Origin: Thermodesulfobacteriota bacterium
GTDB lineage: Bacteria; Desulfobacterota; WTBG01; CAIYCZ01; CAIRTM01
Direction of reading: 5' to 3'
DNA: 64,000 nt
Assembly (NCBI GenBank): GCA_026415325.1
Contig: JAOAHH010000035.1
Coordinates: forward strand, 1 to 64,000
The number at the start of each line of letters is the position of its first letter. Position 1 is the stretch's first letter. Under the pieces are notes generated by a model. It worked only from the letters and a program-made list of their open reading frames with translations. It searched no databases and had not been told where the DNA came from. Below are positions 1-9,811 of this stretch, in pieces. A program made the translations under genes and the position numbers.

Positions 1-671
1 CCGAGTCCGGTTCTGCCTAAAACAGAAACAGGGCATTGTATCTTGTCAGGGTCAATCGGAACAAACCCATGCTGCGCCGCAACCGCTGCAGACTCACGAC
101 CCAACAGCGACACTGTCTGCATCAGCGCTTCCTCTGAGACGTTATCCTTTTCAAACAAGAGCTTTCTGACGATAGCTGGCTGTGGATCTATATACACTGT
201 TCCATCCGGCAACATGACAAACGCACGGCGGCTTAATTCCAAACGCGCCGGATCAAGTGAAAGATAGTTTTCTGTAACGTACCGACAGGGTGCGCTGTCA
301 AGGAGGATGAGTTTATGAACGCGGATTTTTTCTGCAACCTTTTGGCAGACAATGCCCCCCATGCTATGACCGATCAGAACAATTGGCAAGGAGAGCGCAT
401 TGCAACAGGTTATGACATCATCGATATAGTCATCAACCGTTGCCTGTCCTAAGGTGCCGTGCCCGCTGCTTAAGAAATGGCCGCGGAGATTAACGGCAAA
501 GCACGCAAAGCCGCGCGAAGAAAAATATTCCATGAAACGCCACCACACCCACGAGCCGTGGCAAATACCGTGCACAAAGAGGAGAGCTGCTGTATGCCGG
601 AGCTGTTTGGGCATATAGTGTTCCACGCAAAGCCCGCGGCCCCACGTAAGAATCGAACGGGTGTACGCCAT
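1..671 (-). CDS. Alpha/beta hydrolase, C-terminus cut off by window edge
   Basis: This is the N-terminal 223 residues of an alpha/beta-hydrolase-fold protein; its 3' end lies beyond base 1. A nucleophile elbow GHSMGG is visible around residue 100, preceded by an oxyanion-type FVHGICHGS stretch near residue 33, as in small lipase or carboxylesterase-like hydrolases. The acid and histidine of the triad would lie outside the window or near its edge. The ATG is one base after the stop codon of the upstream permease gene, so the two are almost certainly cotranscribed. The substrate cannot be predicted. Confidence 0.8.
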   Translation of the reverse strand, partial: MAYTRSILTWGRGLCVEHYMPKQLRHTAALLFVHGICHGSWVWWRFMEYFSSRGFACFAVNLRGHFLSSGHGTLGQATVDDYIDDVITCCNALSLPIVLIGHSMGGIVCQKVAEKIRVHKLILLDSAPCRYVTENYLSLDPARLELSRRAFVMLPDGTVYIDPQPAIVRKLLFEKDNVSEEALMQTVSLLGRESAAVAAQHGFVPIDPDKIQCPVSVLGRTGL

Positions 672-672
672 G

Positions 673-1944
673 TCAACTGCCCCACACTAACCATATAAAC
701 AAATATGCAGGCAGCACTGCTGCAACGGTAAAGGGGATGCCGATGCGCATAAACTGGTTGAACCTGACCGGATGCCCCTCTTTTTTCAAAAGCCCGCAGG
801 CAACGATATTTGCCGTGGCACCGATCGGCGTGATGTTACCGCCAAGACTTGCGCCGATCAGTAATCCGAACAACAGCAGTGGCGGATTAATGCCGAGCTT
901 TTCGGCCATCGATAGGGCAACCGGCAGCATTGCTGCAAGAAACGGCACGTTATCGACAAAGGCTGATACCACAACCGCGAGAAACACGAGCAGCGAATAG
1001 CCGAGAAAAATCCTCTCACCCACAAGCCCTGAAAGCTCTTGGGATATGCGTTCAATCCATCCGGTTTCGGTGATGCTGCCCACAAGGATGAAAACCCCCA
1101 CCAGAAAAAACGTGGTATCCCAGTCAAGCGACCTGATGCTTTGGAGAATTGAGGTTTTATTGACCAGTTTTGTCCAGCAATAGCTGAGTGCTGCCGCTAT
1201 CATACACAGGATACCTGCCATATAGGAAAAGCCGGTGTCAAAAAACGACGAGAGCGCAAGGGCAATGATCAGGCTGCAGAGGATGAGTGTGGGCACCCAT
1301 GATCGGACGGCTTCAACCGGAACAATGGCGGTTTTCTGATGATGCATCCGGAAAATGACATACAAGAGGAGAAAGGACGAAATGGCACCAAGCTCAACCG
1401 CAAAAAAAATCCCTGGTCTTCCCTGGTAGAAGAAAAAGTCCATAAAGTTCATTTTTGCAAAACCGGCAAGCAACATGCTCGGCGGGTCACCGATCAACGT
1501 TGCCGTTCCCTGCAGGTTGCTTGACACTGCGATGCCGATCATCATATTGGTAGGATTAATATTCAGTTTTTTAGCGAGGGAAAGCGCAATCGGCGCGACG
1601 ATGAGTACGGTTGCAACGTTTTCGACAAACGCTGAGATAAGACCGGTCAGGACACAGATCAGGACGATTGCCTGCGCCGTTGTGCGGGATTTCTTTACGA
1701 TGATTTCTGCAAGAAACGCAGGCACTCTGCTCTCCATGAACAGATCGGCCACGACCAGCGTGCCGACAAAAATCCCCATGACATTCCAGTTCACTGCATA
1801 AAAAGCCTTCTCTACAGAAATGGTGCCGGTTGCAAGCAGCACCAAAGCCCCTGCAGCAGCAACAAGGGAACGCCTGTTCGGCAGAAGGACAAAAAGGATA
1901 TATGCTGCAACAAAAACAATAAGACTGATCGCACTCTCTGTCAT
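673..1944 (-). CDS. SLC13/ArsB-type ion transporter (citrate transporter family)
   Basis: A 423-residue polytopic membrane protein of the ion-transporter superfamily that includes ArsB, NhaD and SLC13/CitT. It shows the two-fold pseudo-repeat typical of the family: the first half carries GTATLIGDPPSML (around residues 145-160) and the second half GNITPIGATANIV, both in re-entrant hairpin positions. About ten hydrophobic segments are visible. The substrate could be a dicarboxylate, arsenite or Na+/H+; it cannot be decided here. I chose the ATG at 1944. A longer version would start at a TTG at 2010 with a poorly conserved leader. No strong ribosome binding site is visible. It lies just upstream of the truncated hydrolase. 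Confidence 0.8.
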   Translation of the reverse strand: MTESAISLIVFVAAYILFVLLPNRRSLVAAAGALVLLATGTISVEKAFYAVNWNVMGIFVGTLVVADLFMESRVPAFLAEIIVKKSRTTAQAIVLICVLTGLISAFVENVATVLIVAPIALSLAKKLNINPTNMMIGIAVSSNLQGTATLIGDPPSMLLAGFAKMNFMDFFFYQGRPGIFFAVELGAISSFLLLYVIFRMHHQKTAIVPVEAVRSWVPTLILCSLIIALALSSFFDTGFSYMAGILCMIAAALSYCWTKLVNKTSILQSIRSLDWDTTFFLVGVFILVGSITETGWIERISQELSGLVGERIFLGYSLLVFLAVVVSAFVDNVPFLAAMLPVALSMAEKLGINPPLLLFGLLIGASLGGNITPIGATANIVACGLLKKEGHPVRFNQFMRIGIPFTVAAVLPAYLFIWLVWGS

Positions 1945-2018
1945 ATGATGCAATGCTGTGTTTTCAAGCGCACCTACTATACTTACCCATGCACAGAAGT
2001 CAAGAAACAATGGATCAA

Positions 2019-2035
2019 CGTTGCGTTACGCAACG
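2019..2035. repeat. Perfect short inverted repeat, 7-bp stem with 3-base loop
   Basis: CGTTGCG and CGCAACG flank the loop TTA. It lies about 75 bases upstream of the permease ATG and downstream of the AOR gene stop at 2164. No T-tract follows on either strand, so it is more like an operator or mRNA hairpin than a terminator. The function is unknown. Confidence 0.4.
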
Positions 2036-2163
2036 AAAGCAAACAGCCACAGAAAAACCATTAAAGGCTGCGGGCAGAAAAGATAGGGGGAAACGTCATG
2101 ATAATCTTTAATCTGAGCAAGGGAAAACGCGGGTTGCGATCACGCAAAAAATGTTGCTGCTTT

Positions 2164-4248
2164 TCATTCGCTCCCGAGCCTGTTGTAGAGTGCAAGCTCG
2201 TCCGCAACATCCTGAAGTCCTAATGACGCAAGAGTTGATCGGGTGGGCCAGCCGTTTGTCGTATCCCATCCCTGCAGCGAATAAAAAAGGGTTTTAAAGG
2301 CTTCAAATCCCTGCCGGTCAAGCTGTCTGCCGTTTACAGAAATATACTGCCACTGGCCATTTTGTTTCCCGAGCCAGTCCTTGGCGATCGTTGTAAATGG
2401 GAAGCTATACACGTAATCGGAGAACTGCACGATGTTGCGGTGTCTGCCCTGCAGCGTCCAGATGGCATTGTCGAGGTTCCAGATTTTTTTGCCGATAGTT
2501 ATGCCATCACGAAACGACATGGTTTCACCAGTAACAGCGCCGATAAGGAGCGGCTCGATATGTCCGGTCGATCCTTCGTAATGTGGTGCATAGGGATTGA
2601 TAAAATCAGGCCACCGGGAATCGCAGAACAGCAGTGATTGCTTGTAATACCGGGTATAAAAGCGGTGCCAGCACACAAGCCGCGCAATGTGTTCGGAGTA
2701 CATATTATCCGTGCTGAAATCGAGCATTTGTGGATCGTTTTCAAACGGCACCATCTTTGCCGTAACCATATCGACTACTTGTCCGGGCGTAATCGGCGGT
2801 CGCTGCATTCCAAAATACGCGCCACCGCCGAGATATTTCAGGCGATAGATACAATGCTCGTTGATGTCCCGATCGCCCAGGATCGTGCCGTAGCCCCATT
2901 CAAGCTGCGCGCGTGGATCATAATGTATAGGATAGCCCCAATACGGATAGGGGAGCAATCCTGTTGCCAGGTCCTCCTCGAGCCTGCCCCATGCCTGTGC
3001 CGCACGAACAATGCCCTGCGAAATATGTTGCCCGAAATCAGACGTACCTCCAAAGCCATCGGTTCCGTAAGCGATCATCGCAAGAAACTGTCTGATAAAG
3101 GAAAGGCTGCCGTATTCACTGAAATCAAGTGGGCAGTCAATCGGTTTGCCGGAGCCGAGAATCCCCTGTGCGTGTAAATCCTTACAGTAGTGAAGCGCGT
3201 AATAGGCTTCGAGGGAATTGATGCCGTAGCGGTTGAGGAGATCGGTTGCCTGATAGATGAACTGTCTGCTTTTGGCATCGAGATAAAATGCAGCTTCGGA
3301 GCAAACTGCCTCATTGCCGATGCCGCTCGCATAACGGCGCCTGCATCCTGAGTGACATCCAATACAAGCAGCAGGCCGTTTGCCACCGCGGGTTGCAAAG
3401 AACGGGATGATTTCCCAGACAACTGCCTGCCCCGGTGGGCTTTGGAAATTATTGGGTATGCTTTTCGACACCGGTTTGTCATAGTGATAGCCGTACTGCC
3501 GCACCTGTTCGATTCGTGCTTGTAACAGTGCGCGCGGATCATACACGTGGATGCTGCCGGTACCGATGACGCTGATAGCTTTTAGCTTCTTTGACCCCCA
3601 AACCGCACCGAATCCACCCTGCCCGGAGCTGTTGGCCGCATCATGGATAAGGCAAGCTGCCCGGCTGAGGTTCTCACCCGCTGGGCCGATTGCGAGCACT
3701 GCTGGAAGCTGCGTCGTGCGACCACTGCCGGCGCCGAACCAGTTGCCGGTATCAGCGCCGCCCATAACGTATTTCCAGATTATCTGCTGACACTGCTTAA
3801 TATCGGTCCCCCAGAGGGAGAGCTCTGCGCAAGGTCGTATCGCAACCGTGTCGTTTCTAATGTCAATCCAGACCGGTTCTTCCGATGCGCCCTGGAGGAC
3901 AATACCGTCCCATCCTGCATATTTAAGCATTGCCGAAAATCTGCCGCCGAACCCGCTCCGCGTAAACCACTCGTACGGATATGCTTGTGCTCCGATTCCC
4001 TGGACCTCGGTGCGTGCCGCACAACCGGGCGCGAGTGTTCCGGAGAGCGGCGAGGTCATGATCGTAACAACATTGTCAGGATCAAATGCCCGCATAGTGC
4101 CGAGCCTCGAGCGGTCAACCAGATCCCAGAATAGTTTCGAGCCCATGCCGTGTCCGCCGCCCCAATTTGTATAGTCTCTTGTCGGGAGTTCGCTGACCGT
4201 GTGGTTTGTTAGATTTACGCTGAGTATTTTCCCCGCGTATCCGTTCAT
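2164..4248 (-). CDS. Aldehyde:ferredoxin oxidoreductase family protein (tungstopterin enzyme), paralogue 1
   Basis: A 694-residue member of the AOR family, which oxidises aldehydes or related substrates with a tungsten (or molybdenum) bis-pterin and one [4Fe-4S] cluster. The N-terminal half has the family's glycine-rich cofactor-binding domain (around GGGHGMGSKL, and SGFGGRFSAMLKYAG near residue 100). The cluster ligands fit C295-x2-C298-x3-C302 plus C542, the spacing of the characterised archaeal enzyme. Around C542 lies CDSRWP, a CDxxWP motif also found in paralogue 2 at 7856-9799. At 694 residues it is longer than archaeal AOR (about 605). The ATG at 4248 has a strong AGGAGGT and overlaps the stop of the ferredoxin gene as ATGA. 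The electron acceptor is therefore probably that ferredoxin subunit. The true substrate is unknown; BamB-like benzoyl-CoA reductase subunits belong to the same family. Confidence 0.9.
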   Translation of the reverse strand: MNGYAGKILSVNLTNHTVSELPTRDYTNWGGGHGMGSKLFWDLVDRSRLGTMRAFDPDNVVTIMTSPLSGTLAPGCAARTEVQGIGAQAYPYEWFTRSGFGGRFSAMLKYAGWDGIVLQGASEEPVWIDIRNDTVAIRPCAELSLWGTDIKQCQQIIWKYVMGGADTGNWFGAGSGRTTQLPAVLAIGPAGENLSRAACLIHDAANSSGQGGFGAVWGSKKLKAISVIGTGSIHVYDPRALLQARIEQVRQYGYHYDKPVSKSIPNNFQSPPGQAVVWEIIPFFATRGGKRPAACIGCHSGCRRRYASGIGNEAVCSEAAFYLDAKSRQFIYQATDLLNRYGINSLEAYYALHYCKDLHAQGILGSGKPIDCPLDFSEYGSLSFIRQFLAMIAYGTDGFGGTSDFGQHISQGIVRAAQAWGRLEEDLATGLLPYPYWGYPIHYDPRAQLEWGYGTILGDRDINEHCIYRLKYLGGGAYFGMQRPPITPGQVVDMVTAKMVPFENDPQMLDFSTDNMYSEHIARLVCWHRFYTRYYKQSLLFCDSRWPDFINPYAPHYEGSTGHIEPLLIGAVTGETMSFRDGITIGKKIWNLDNAIWTLQGRHRNIVQFSDYVYSFPFTTIAKDWLGKQNGQWQYISVNGRQLDRQGFEAFKTLFYSLQGWDTTNGWPTRSTLASLGLQDVADELALYNRLGSE

Positions 4249-4988
4249 CGGATACCTCCTTTGTCTTTTTCGGCAAGCCACCGATCAAGCAGCGGCAGGT
4301 CCCATCCCGGATATCCGAGCCGCGCCCATTGCAGACCGCGCAAATTGACGCTATAGCTGTCCTCTCGGGTTTGATCCGGAACGACCTTTGTATAGGTGAT
4401 CGCACCGAGCGGGCAGACCTCAACGCAGGCTTTCTTGCCCTCTGGTCCGCCGGATTCATCCCAATACCAATGCGGCGCATGGGCACACAGGTCGCATTTC
4501 TGCGAATACCCGTCCTCAAAATTCCAGACCGGGCGGCTTGGGGTATAGGGGCATGCGGAGATACAGCGCTTGCAACCGATGCATTTTTCCTGATCAACGC
4601 GCGTTACATTGCCGAATTGCGGATCGGGTGCAAGTGCGCCGACCGTGCACGCAGCGACGCAGGCAGGATCAACGCACTGGCGGCACTGAGCGATCGTGAG
4701 ATCGTCCGGCCAGCAGCCATAAGGGTTCTGGAGAATCTGAATGCGAGACAGCGAAGGATTTTCCACCCCATGGTGCACCAGTGAACAGGCAAGCATGCAG
4801 GATATGCAGCCTTGGCATTTCTTCATATCAACCAAAAGAAATCCCCACGTAACCTCCTCTTTGCCCAACTCGTTAATGCGCCTGCCGAGGATGCTTGCGT
4901 TGATGACCATCATACCGGAAAACTTCACAAAATCACGTCTGGATATACAAAGCAAATGATTCTTGGGTATAAAATACTCTTTCTCCAT
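4245..4988 (-). CDS. Four-cluster ferredoxin subunit, probable electron carrier for the adjacent AOR protein
   Basis: A 247-residue polyferredoxin of the HybA/DmsB/NrfC type. Four cysteine groups are visible: CQGCISCMLAC, CRQCVDPACVAAC, CIGCKRCISAC and CDLC paired with ACVEVC. Together they can bind four [4Fe-4S] clusters in the crossed pattern of this family. The N-terminus contains SRRDFVKFSG (from residue 16), resembling a twin-arginine motif, but the following hydrophobic stretch is short, so export is doubtful. The gene directly precedes AOR paralogue 1 and overlaps it as ATGA, so one transcript and a fixed stoichiometry are likely. I chose the ATG at 4988; an upstream in-frame extension reaches 5051 but looks non-coding. 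Confidence 0.88.
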   Translation of the reverse strand: MEKEYFIPKNHLLCISRRDFVKFSGMMVINASILGRRINELGKEEVTWGFLLVDMKKCQGCISCMLACSLVHHGVENPSLSRIQILQNPYGCWPDDLTIAQCRQCVDPACVAACTVGALAPDPQFGNVTRVDQEKCIGCKRCISACPYTPSRPVWNFEDGYSQKCDLCAHAPHWYWDESGGPEGKKACVEVCPLGAITYTKVVPDQTREDSYSVNLRGLQWARLGYPGWDLPLLDRWLAEKDKGGIR

Positions 4989-5105
4989 AGTCTCAGGTCT
5001 CAGCAACAAAGGTTTATAAGCTTGTTCAGCATTGTGCCCGGCAGCAATCACGGTTCTAATGGCTTATTGTGTGCAAACAATAGGGATCCGAATCATATTA
5101 GCTTG

Positions 5106-5134
5106 TATCTACCTGTACTTTCAACATTTGTCAA
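5106..5134 (-). promoter_or_regulatory. Candidate sigma70-type promoter of the ferredoxin-AOR operon
   Basis: On the minus strand TTGACA (5134-5129) is followed after 17 bases by TAGATA (5111-5106). Transcription would start near 5099, giving a leader of about 110 bases before the ATG at 4988. The -35 matches consensus and the -10 is moderate. The rest of 5135-5303 shows no gene. Confidence 0.5.
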
Positions 5135-5240
5135 TGGATGCAGCTTTGACGTAAAAGGCGAATCTTCTTTTACTCCTATTTTGGATCTCATGCTTCGCTT
5201 CGTTAGCTCGTACCAAGTTTTACTTAACAACCACCCATAA

Positions 5241-6314
<1,074 letters not shown>

Positions 6315-6497
6315 GCACAAGAGTGGGGAGAGGAGCTGCAGCACACAATAATCATAACAATTTTTTGTATTTTCTTTTCCTAAAAAATTCGCTACGATAA
6401 CGTTCACAAAGGTACGGGAGCGGTACTGAAAAACTGTATCCGGGTACAGAGTCAGGGGGAAAAAACGGTAACCATTTAGTATAGAGGAGGATGTCCC

Positions 6498-7781
6498 ATG
6501 GCGCAGTACTCTAAAGATTTTTTGCAGGCCCTTGAAGTCGGCAGACCGCCCAACATTGTCAAGCTCTTCCCGCATTCAAAAGCTCTCATTGTCAGCGGCA
6601 AGGTGATCGACCGTGCCATGATCGCAAAAGGCAGAGCTATTGCCATGGCAGCAAACGGCCGCAATGCTTTTGTCATTCGGGGAGTCCTGCGGGCAGCGCA
6701 GCGTGCGAATGCAGCGGTTATCATTGAAATTGCAAAATCAGAAGGCGGTACAAAAGCCTATTGTGCCGTGAATTATTGGAATATTGCTCTGCTGGTCGAT
6801 GCATTCTGCAACGAATACGGCATCACCGTGCCGGTAGCAATCCATGCTGATCATTACGGCATTAAAAACGAAAAGGATATTGCATCAGCCAAGGTTGAAA
6901 TTCCGTCCATGTTCGATGCAGGTATCACCTCGATCGCGATCGATGCCTCGCACATGCCCGATGACCGCAACCTTTTGGCAAACATCGAGCTCAATCCCTT
7001 CGTACCGAAATGGGCAGGGCTTGAAACAGAGGTCGGTGAAATAAAAGGGAAAGAAGGGCTCTCAACGGTTGAAGAAGCGCTGTTCCTCATCAGAGGGCTT
7101 AATGCCCATTCAATTTTCCCCGACTGGATTGCCCTGAACAACGGTACTACCCATGGTATCGAAGAAAGCGATGCCGGCATTCAGGTCGGCCTTACTGCCG
7201 AGATTCATAAAGCTCTTGAACCATATAAGGTTTCAGGAGCCCAGCACGGCACTTCAGGTAACAGCTCTGAGCGGCTGCGTGCGATTGCCAATCAGACGCA
7301 TACAACGAAGGCGAATGTGGCAACTGCCCTTCAGATGATCTCATGGGGTGTTGAGGTCAATGATTACGGCAATGCGATTCTCGACAGCAACAAGAATTTG
7401 AAAAAAGTCCCGGGCGCCGGCGTGAGCGAAGAGGTGTGGGCTGAAATGGTCGAGTATGCAAAATCAAAAGAATGGAAGACTGGTGACTTCAAAAAGCTCA
7501 ATCTTCCGTTTGAGAACCGGCTGCTCGCGCTTCCCAGCGACGTGCGCGAACGCATGGTCAAGGCGGTTGAGGATTTTGCCTACAACATGATGGTCAATGT
7601 TTTCAACGGAAAAGACACTGCGCCGCTTGGCATCGAAGCAATCCTTCGGGCAAAATCCTATGACCTCGGGCCCAAGGCAACGCGTATTGAAGATCCGGCT
7701 GAATGGACTCCGGAAAAGATCGTGGAACGCGCAAAGACCTTGCATACCGACAAAGGGCCGAAAGGCAATTTTGACGACTAA
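6498..7781 (+). CDS. Class II fructose-bisphosphate aldolase family protein
   Basis: A 427-residue zinc-dependent aldolase family protein. The motif VAIHADHYG (about residue 113) carries the metal-binding His of class II aldolases. NNGTTHG (about 214) and AQHGTSGNSS (about 247) correspond to the two later histidine/glycine loops that bind zinc and the substrate phosphate. It is longer than the E. coli enzyme (359 residues) because of an extended C-terminus. It should interconvert fructose-1,6-bisphosphate with dihydroxyacetone phosphate and glyceraldehyde-3-phosphate, although related aldoses are possible. The start is set by GAGGAGG just before the ATG. AOR paralogue 2 lies 74 bases downstream, separated by a hairpin, which suggests a metabolic link at the glyceraldehyde-3-phosphate step. 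Confidence 0.85.
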   Translation: MAQYSKDFLQALEVGRPPNIVKLFPHSKALIVSGKVIDRAMIAKGRAIAMAANGRNAFVIRGVLRAAQRANAAVIIEIAKSEGGTKAYCAVNYWNIALLVDAFCNEYGITVPVAIHADHYGIKNEKDIASAKVEIPSMFDAGITSIAIDASHMPDDRNLLANIELNPFVPKWAGLETEVGEIKGKEGLSTVEEALFLIRGLNAHSIFPDWIALNNGTTHGIEESDAGIQVGLTAEIHKALEPYKVSGAQHGTSGNSSERLRAIANQTHTTKANVATALQMISWGVEVNDYGNAILDSNKNLKKVPGAGVSEEVWAEMVEYAKSKEWKTGDFKKLNLPFENRLLALPSDVRERMVKAVEDFAYNMMVNVFNGKDTAPLGIEAILRAKSYDLGPKATRIEDPAEWTPEKIVERAKTLHTDKGPKGNFDD

Positions 7782-7809
7782 AAAACCAAGAGATGCTTTG
7801 TTAACCTTC

Positions 7810-7839
7810 ACTGAAGCCCCTGTATGCAGGGGCTTCAGT
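7810..7839 (+). terminator. Strong hairpin between the aldolase and AOR paralogue 2
   Basis: CTGAAGCCCC (7811-7820) pairs perfectly with GGGGCTTCAG (7829-7838) around an 8-base loop, and A7810 with T7839 adds one more pair. No run of T follows, so it may be a weak terminator, an attenuator or an mRNA-processing/stabilising stem rather than a complete stop. The ribosome binding site AAGGAGAA of the next gene follows at once. Confidence 0.55.
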
Positions 7840-7855
7840 CTGTAAGGAGAATGCT

Positions 7856-9799
7856 ATGGACAAGCGGTTCGGATGGACAGGGAAAATATTTGATGTTGAC
7901 CTCAGCACCCACCGCATCACTGGAGGGGATACGTATAGGTACAATGAGAAATTTTTGGGCGGCATCGGCATCGGGCAAAAACTGTATTGGGACAGTATGA
8001 CCGGAACCCGGAATGCCTTTGACCCTGACCAGCCGCTTATTATGATGACCGGACCGCTTGCCGGCACCACTGCACCGGCTGCCCCGCGGATGTCAATATG
8101 CGGCAAGTCGCCGTGTATCTATCCTGAGACCTTTGTCCATGCAAGCATCGGCGGGTTTTTCCCGGCTGCTCTAAAAAGAGCAGGCGTTGACGGGGTGGTA
8201 CTGCGCGGAAAGGCCGATCATCCGGTATATCTGTATATCGCAGACAGCAATGCCCGGCTTCGCGATGCGCGGCATCTCTGGGGCAAAGGCAACCATGAGA
8301 CCCACCGGCTCCTCAAGCAGGAACACGGCAGCGATGCCCAGATTATATCGATCGGTCCGGCTGCTGAATCTATGACGCGCATCGGCGTTCTGCTTGGTGA
8401 TCATGCAAGTTCGGCATCCATGGGGTTTGGATCGGTGATGGGATCAAAAAACGTGAAAGCAATCGTTGTGCAGGGCGGAGCGGTGTTGCCGGTTGCCGAC
8501 CCGGAGGGGGTGCAGCACATCAGAAAAACGATCCGCCGGATGACCGGCGAAGGGTTCTTCAACCTCTACGGCACACCACTGACGGTTGCCGGGGCAGAGG
8601 TGGTCAAATACATCCACTGCCATGCGTGCCCGCAAGGGTGCTGGCGATCCCTGCAGCGCATTCCCGGTGGGTTTGAAGATATTCGGAAATGCCAAACAAA
8701 TGTCTTCTATTCCCTGTGGGACAGAAAACGCCACGGCGCACTGACCGAGGCAAGCTTCCGCGCCGCAACCATAGCGAATGACTATTCACTTTGTGTTATG
8801 GACGTTGCTTTTTTGCTCATGTGGCTTGACCGGTGTCTTGCAGCCGGTGTTCTGACTGAAAAAGATCTCGAATTGCCGCTAAACAGCATGGGGACCCTCG
8901 AATGGTTTGAGCTTTTGTGCCGCAAAATCTCTCGACGCGAAGGCTTTGGAGACGTGCTTGCCCAAGGCACCATCCGTGCTGCACAGCAGGTGGGTGAGAA
9001 GGCGCTTGCATTAGCACATGATTTTCTCACGCCGACCGGCCGTGCCATTGCCTACGGCCCGAAAGTGTTCATCCTTTCTGCCATGATCTACGCCACCGAG
9101 CCCAGACCGTTCATTACTGAGCTGCATGAGGTGTGCGAACCGCTTACCAAATGGGCACTGTGGTACACGTCAAACGGCACCAAAACGTATATTTCCACCG
9201 AGGTGCTGCGCAATATTGCCCGGCGTTTCTGGGGAAGCGAACTGGCCGTTGATTTTTCAACCTATGAAGGGAAAGCACAGGCAACGGTCTGCATCCAGAA
9301 CAGAGCCTATGCAAAAGAATCGATCATTCTGTGTGACTTTGCCTGGCCGCTCTATGATGATGCAAGCTCGCCTGATCATGTTGGAGATCCTGATATGGAG
9401 GCACGGCTTGTTACAGCGGTTACCGGCCGCTGCATTGATAGTGCCGAACTCAACCGTATCGCTGAACGCGTAGTGACGCTCAACCGGGCAATCCTGCTCC
9501 GCGAAGGCAGACGAGGCAGGGAAGACGATGTGTTACCTGACTTTTTCTTTATCGAACGCGATGAGATGATCGGCGATGTGTTCGGAATGCACAATCCGCA
9601 GCTTTTTCTTCCCGGCGCCGGTGATGCGGTAATCTCCCGCAAGGGCAAAGCCGTTGATCGACAGGGATTTGAAAACCTCAAAAACGAGTACTATGCGCTT
9701 CGGGGGTGGGATGTTCAAACCGGTCTGCTGAAAAAAGAGACGCTCTCCGAGCTCGGACTTGCCGATATCATCACCCCCCTTGGCGACAAAGCGGTGTAG
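7856..9799 (+). CDS. Aldehyde:ferredoxin oxidoreductase family protein, paralogue 2
   Basis: A 647-residue AOR-family protein. The N-terminal cofactor domain has GGIGIGQKLYWDS (about residue 35) and ASIGGFFPAALKRAG (about 96). The [4Fe-4S] ligands fit C255-x2-C258-x3-C262 and C493, the last in CDFAWP, the same CDxxWP motif as paralogue 1. Unlike paralogue 1 it has no ferredoxin subunit gene beside it. Its length is close to that of archaeal glyceraldehyde-3-phosphate:ferredoxin oxidoreductase (about 650) and it follows a class II aldolase gene, so a role in glycolysis is a reasonable guess but unproven. The ATG is preceded by AAGGAGAA. The downstream glycosylase gene begins 12 bases after its stop. 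Confidence 0.9.
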   Translation: MDKRFGWTGKIFDVDLSTHRITGGDTYRYNEKFLGGIGIGQKLYWDSMTGTRNAFDPDQPLIMMTGPLAGTTAPAAPRMSICGKSPCIYPETFVHASIGGFFPAALKRAGVDGVVLRGKADHPVYLYIADSNARLRDARHLWGKGNHETHRLLKQEHGSDAQIISIGPAAESMTRIGVLLGDHASSASMGFGSVMGSKNVKAIVVQGGAVLPVADPEGVQHIRKTIRRMTGEGFFNLYGTPLTVAGAEVVKYIHCHACPQGCWRSLQRIPGGFEDIRKCQTNVFYSLWDRKRHGALTEASFRAATIANDYSLCVMDVAFLLMWLDRCLAAGVLTEKDLELPLNSMGTLEWFELLCRKISRREGFGDVLAQGTIRAAQQVGEKALALAHDFLTPTGRAIAYGPKVFILSAMIYATEPRPFITELHEVCEPLTKWALWYTSNGTKTYISTEVLRNIARRFWGSELAVDFSTYEGKAQATVCIQNRAYAKESIILCDFAWPLYDDASSPDHVGDPDMEARLVTAVTGRCIDSAELNRIAERVVTLNRAILLREGRRGREDDVLPDFFFIERDEMIGDVFGMHNPQLFLPGAGDAVISRKGKAVDRQGFENLKNEYYALRGWDVQTGLLKKETLSELGLADIITPLGDKAV

Positions 9800-9811
9800 C
9801 AAAATAACGGT

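Noticed and set aside
2638-3177. A 179-codon plus-strand frame inside AOR paralogue 1
   Set aside because: It is antisense to a clear AOR gene with conserved cluster cysteines; long antisense frames are common in GC-rich coding DNA.
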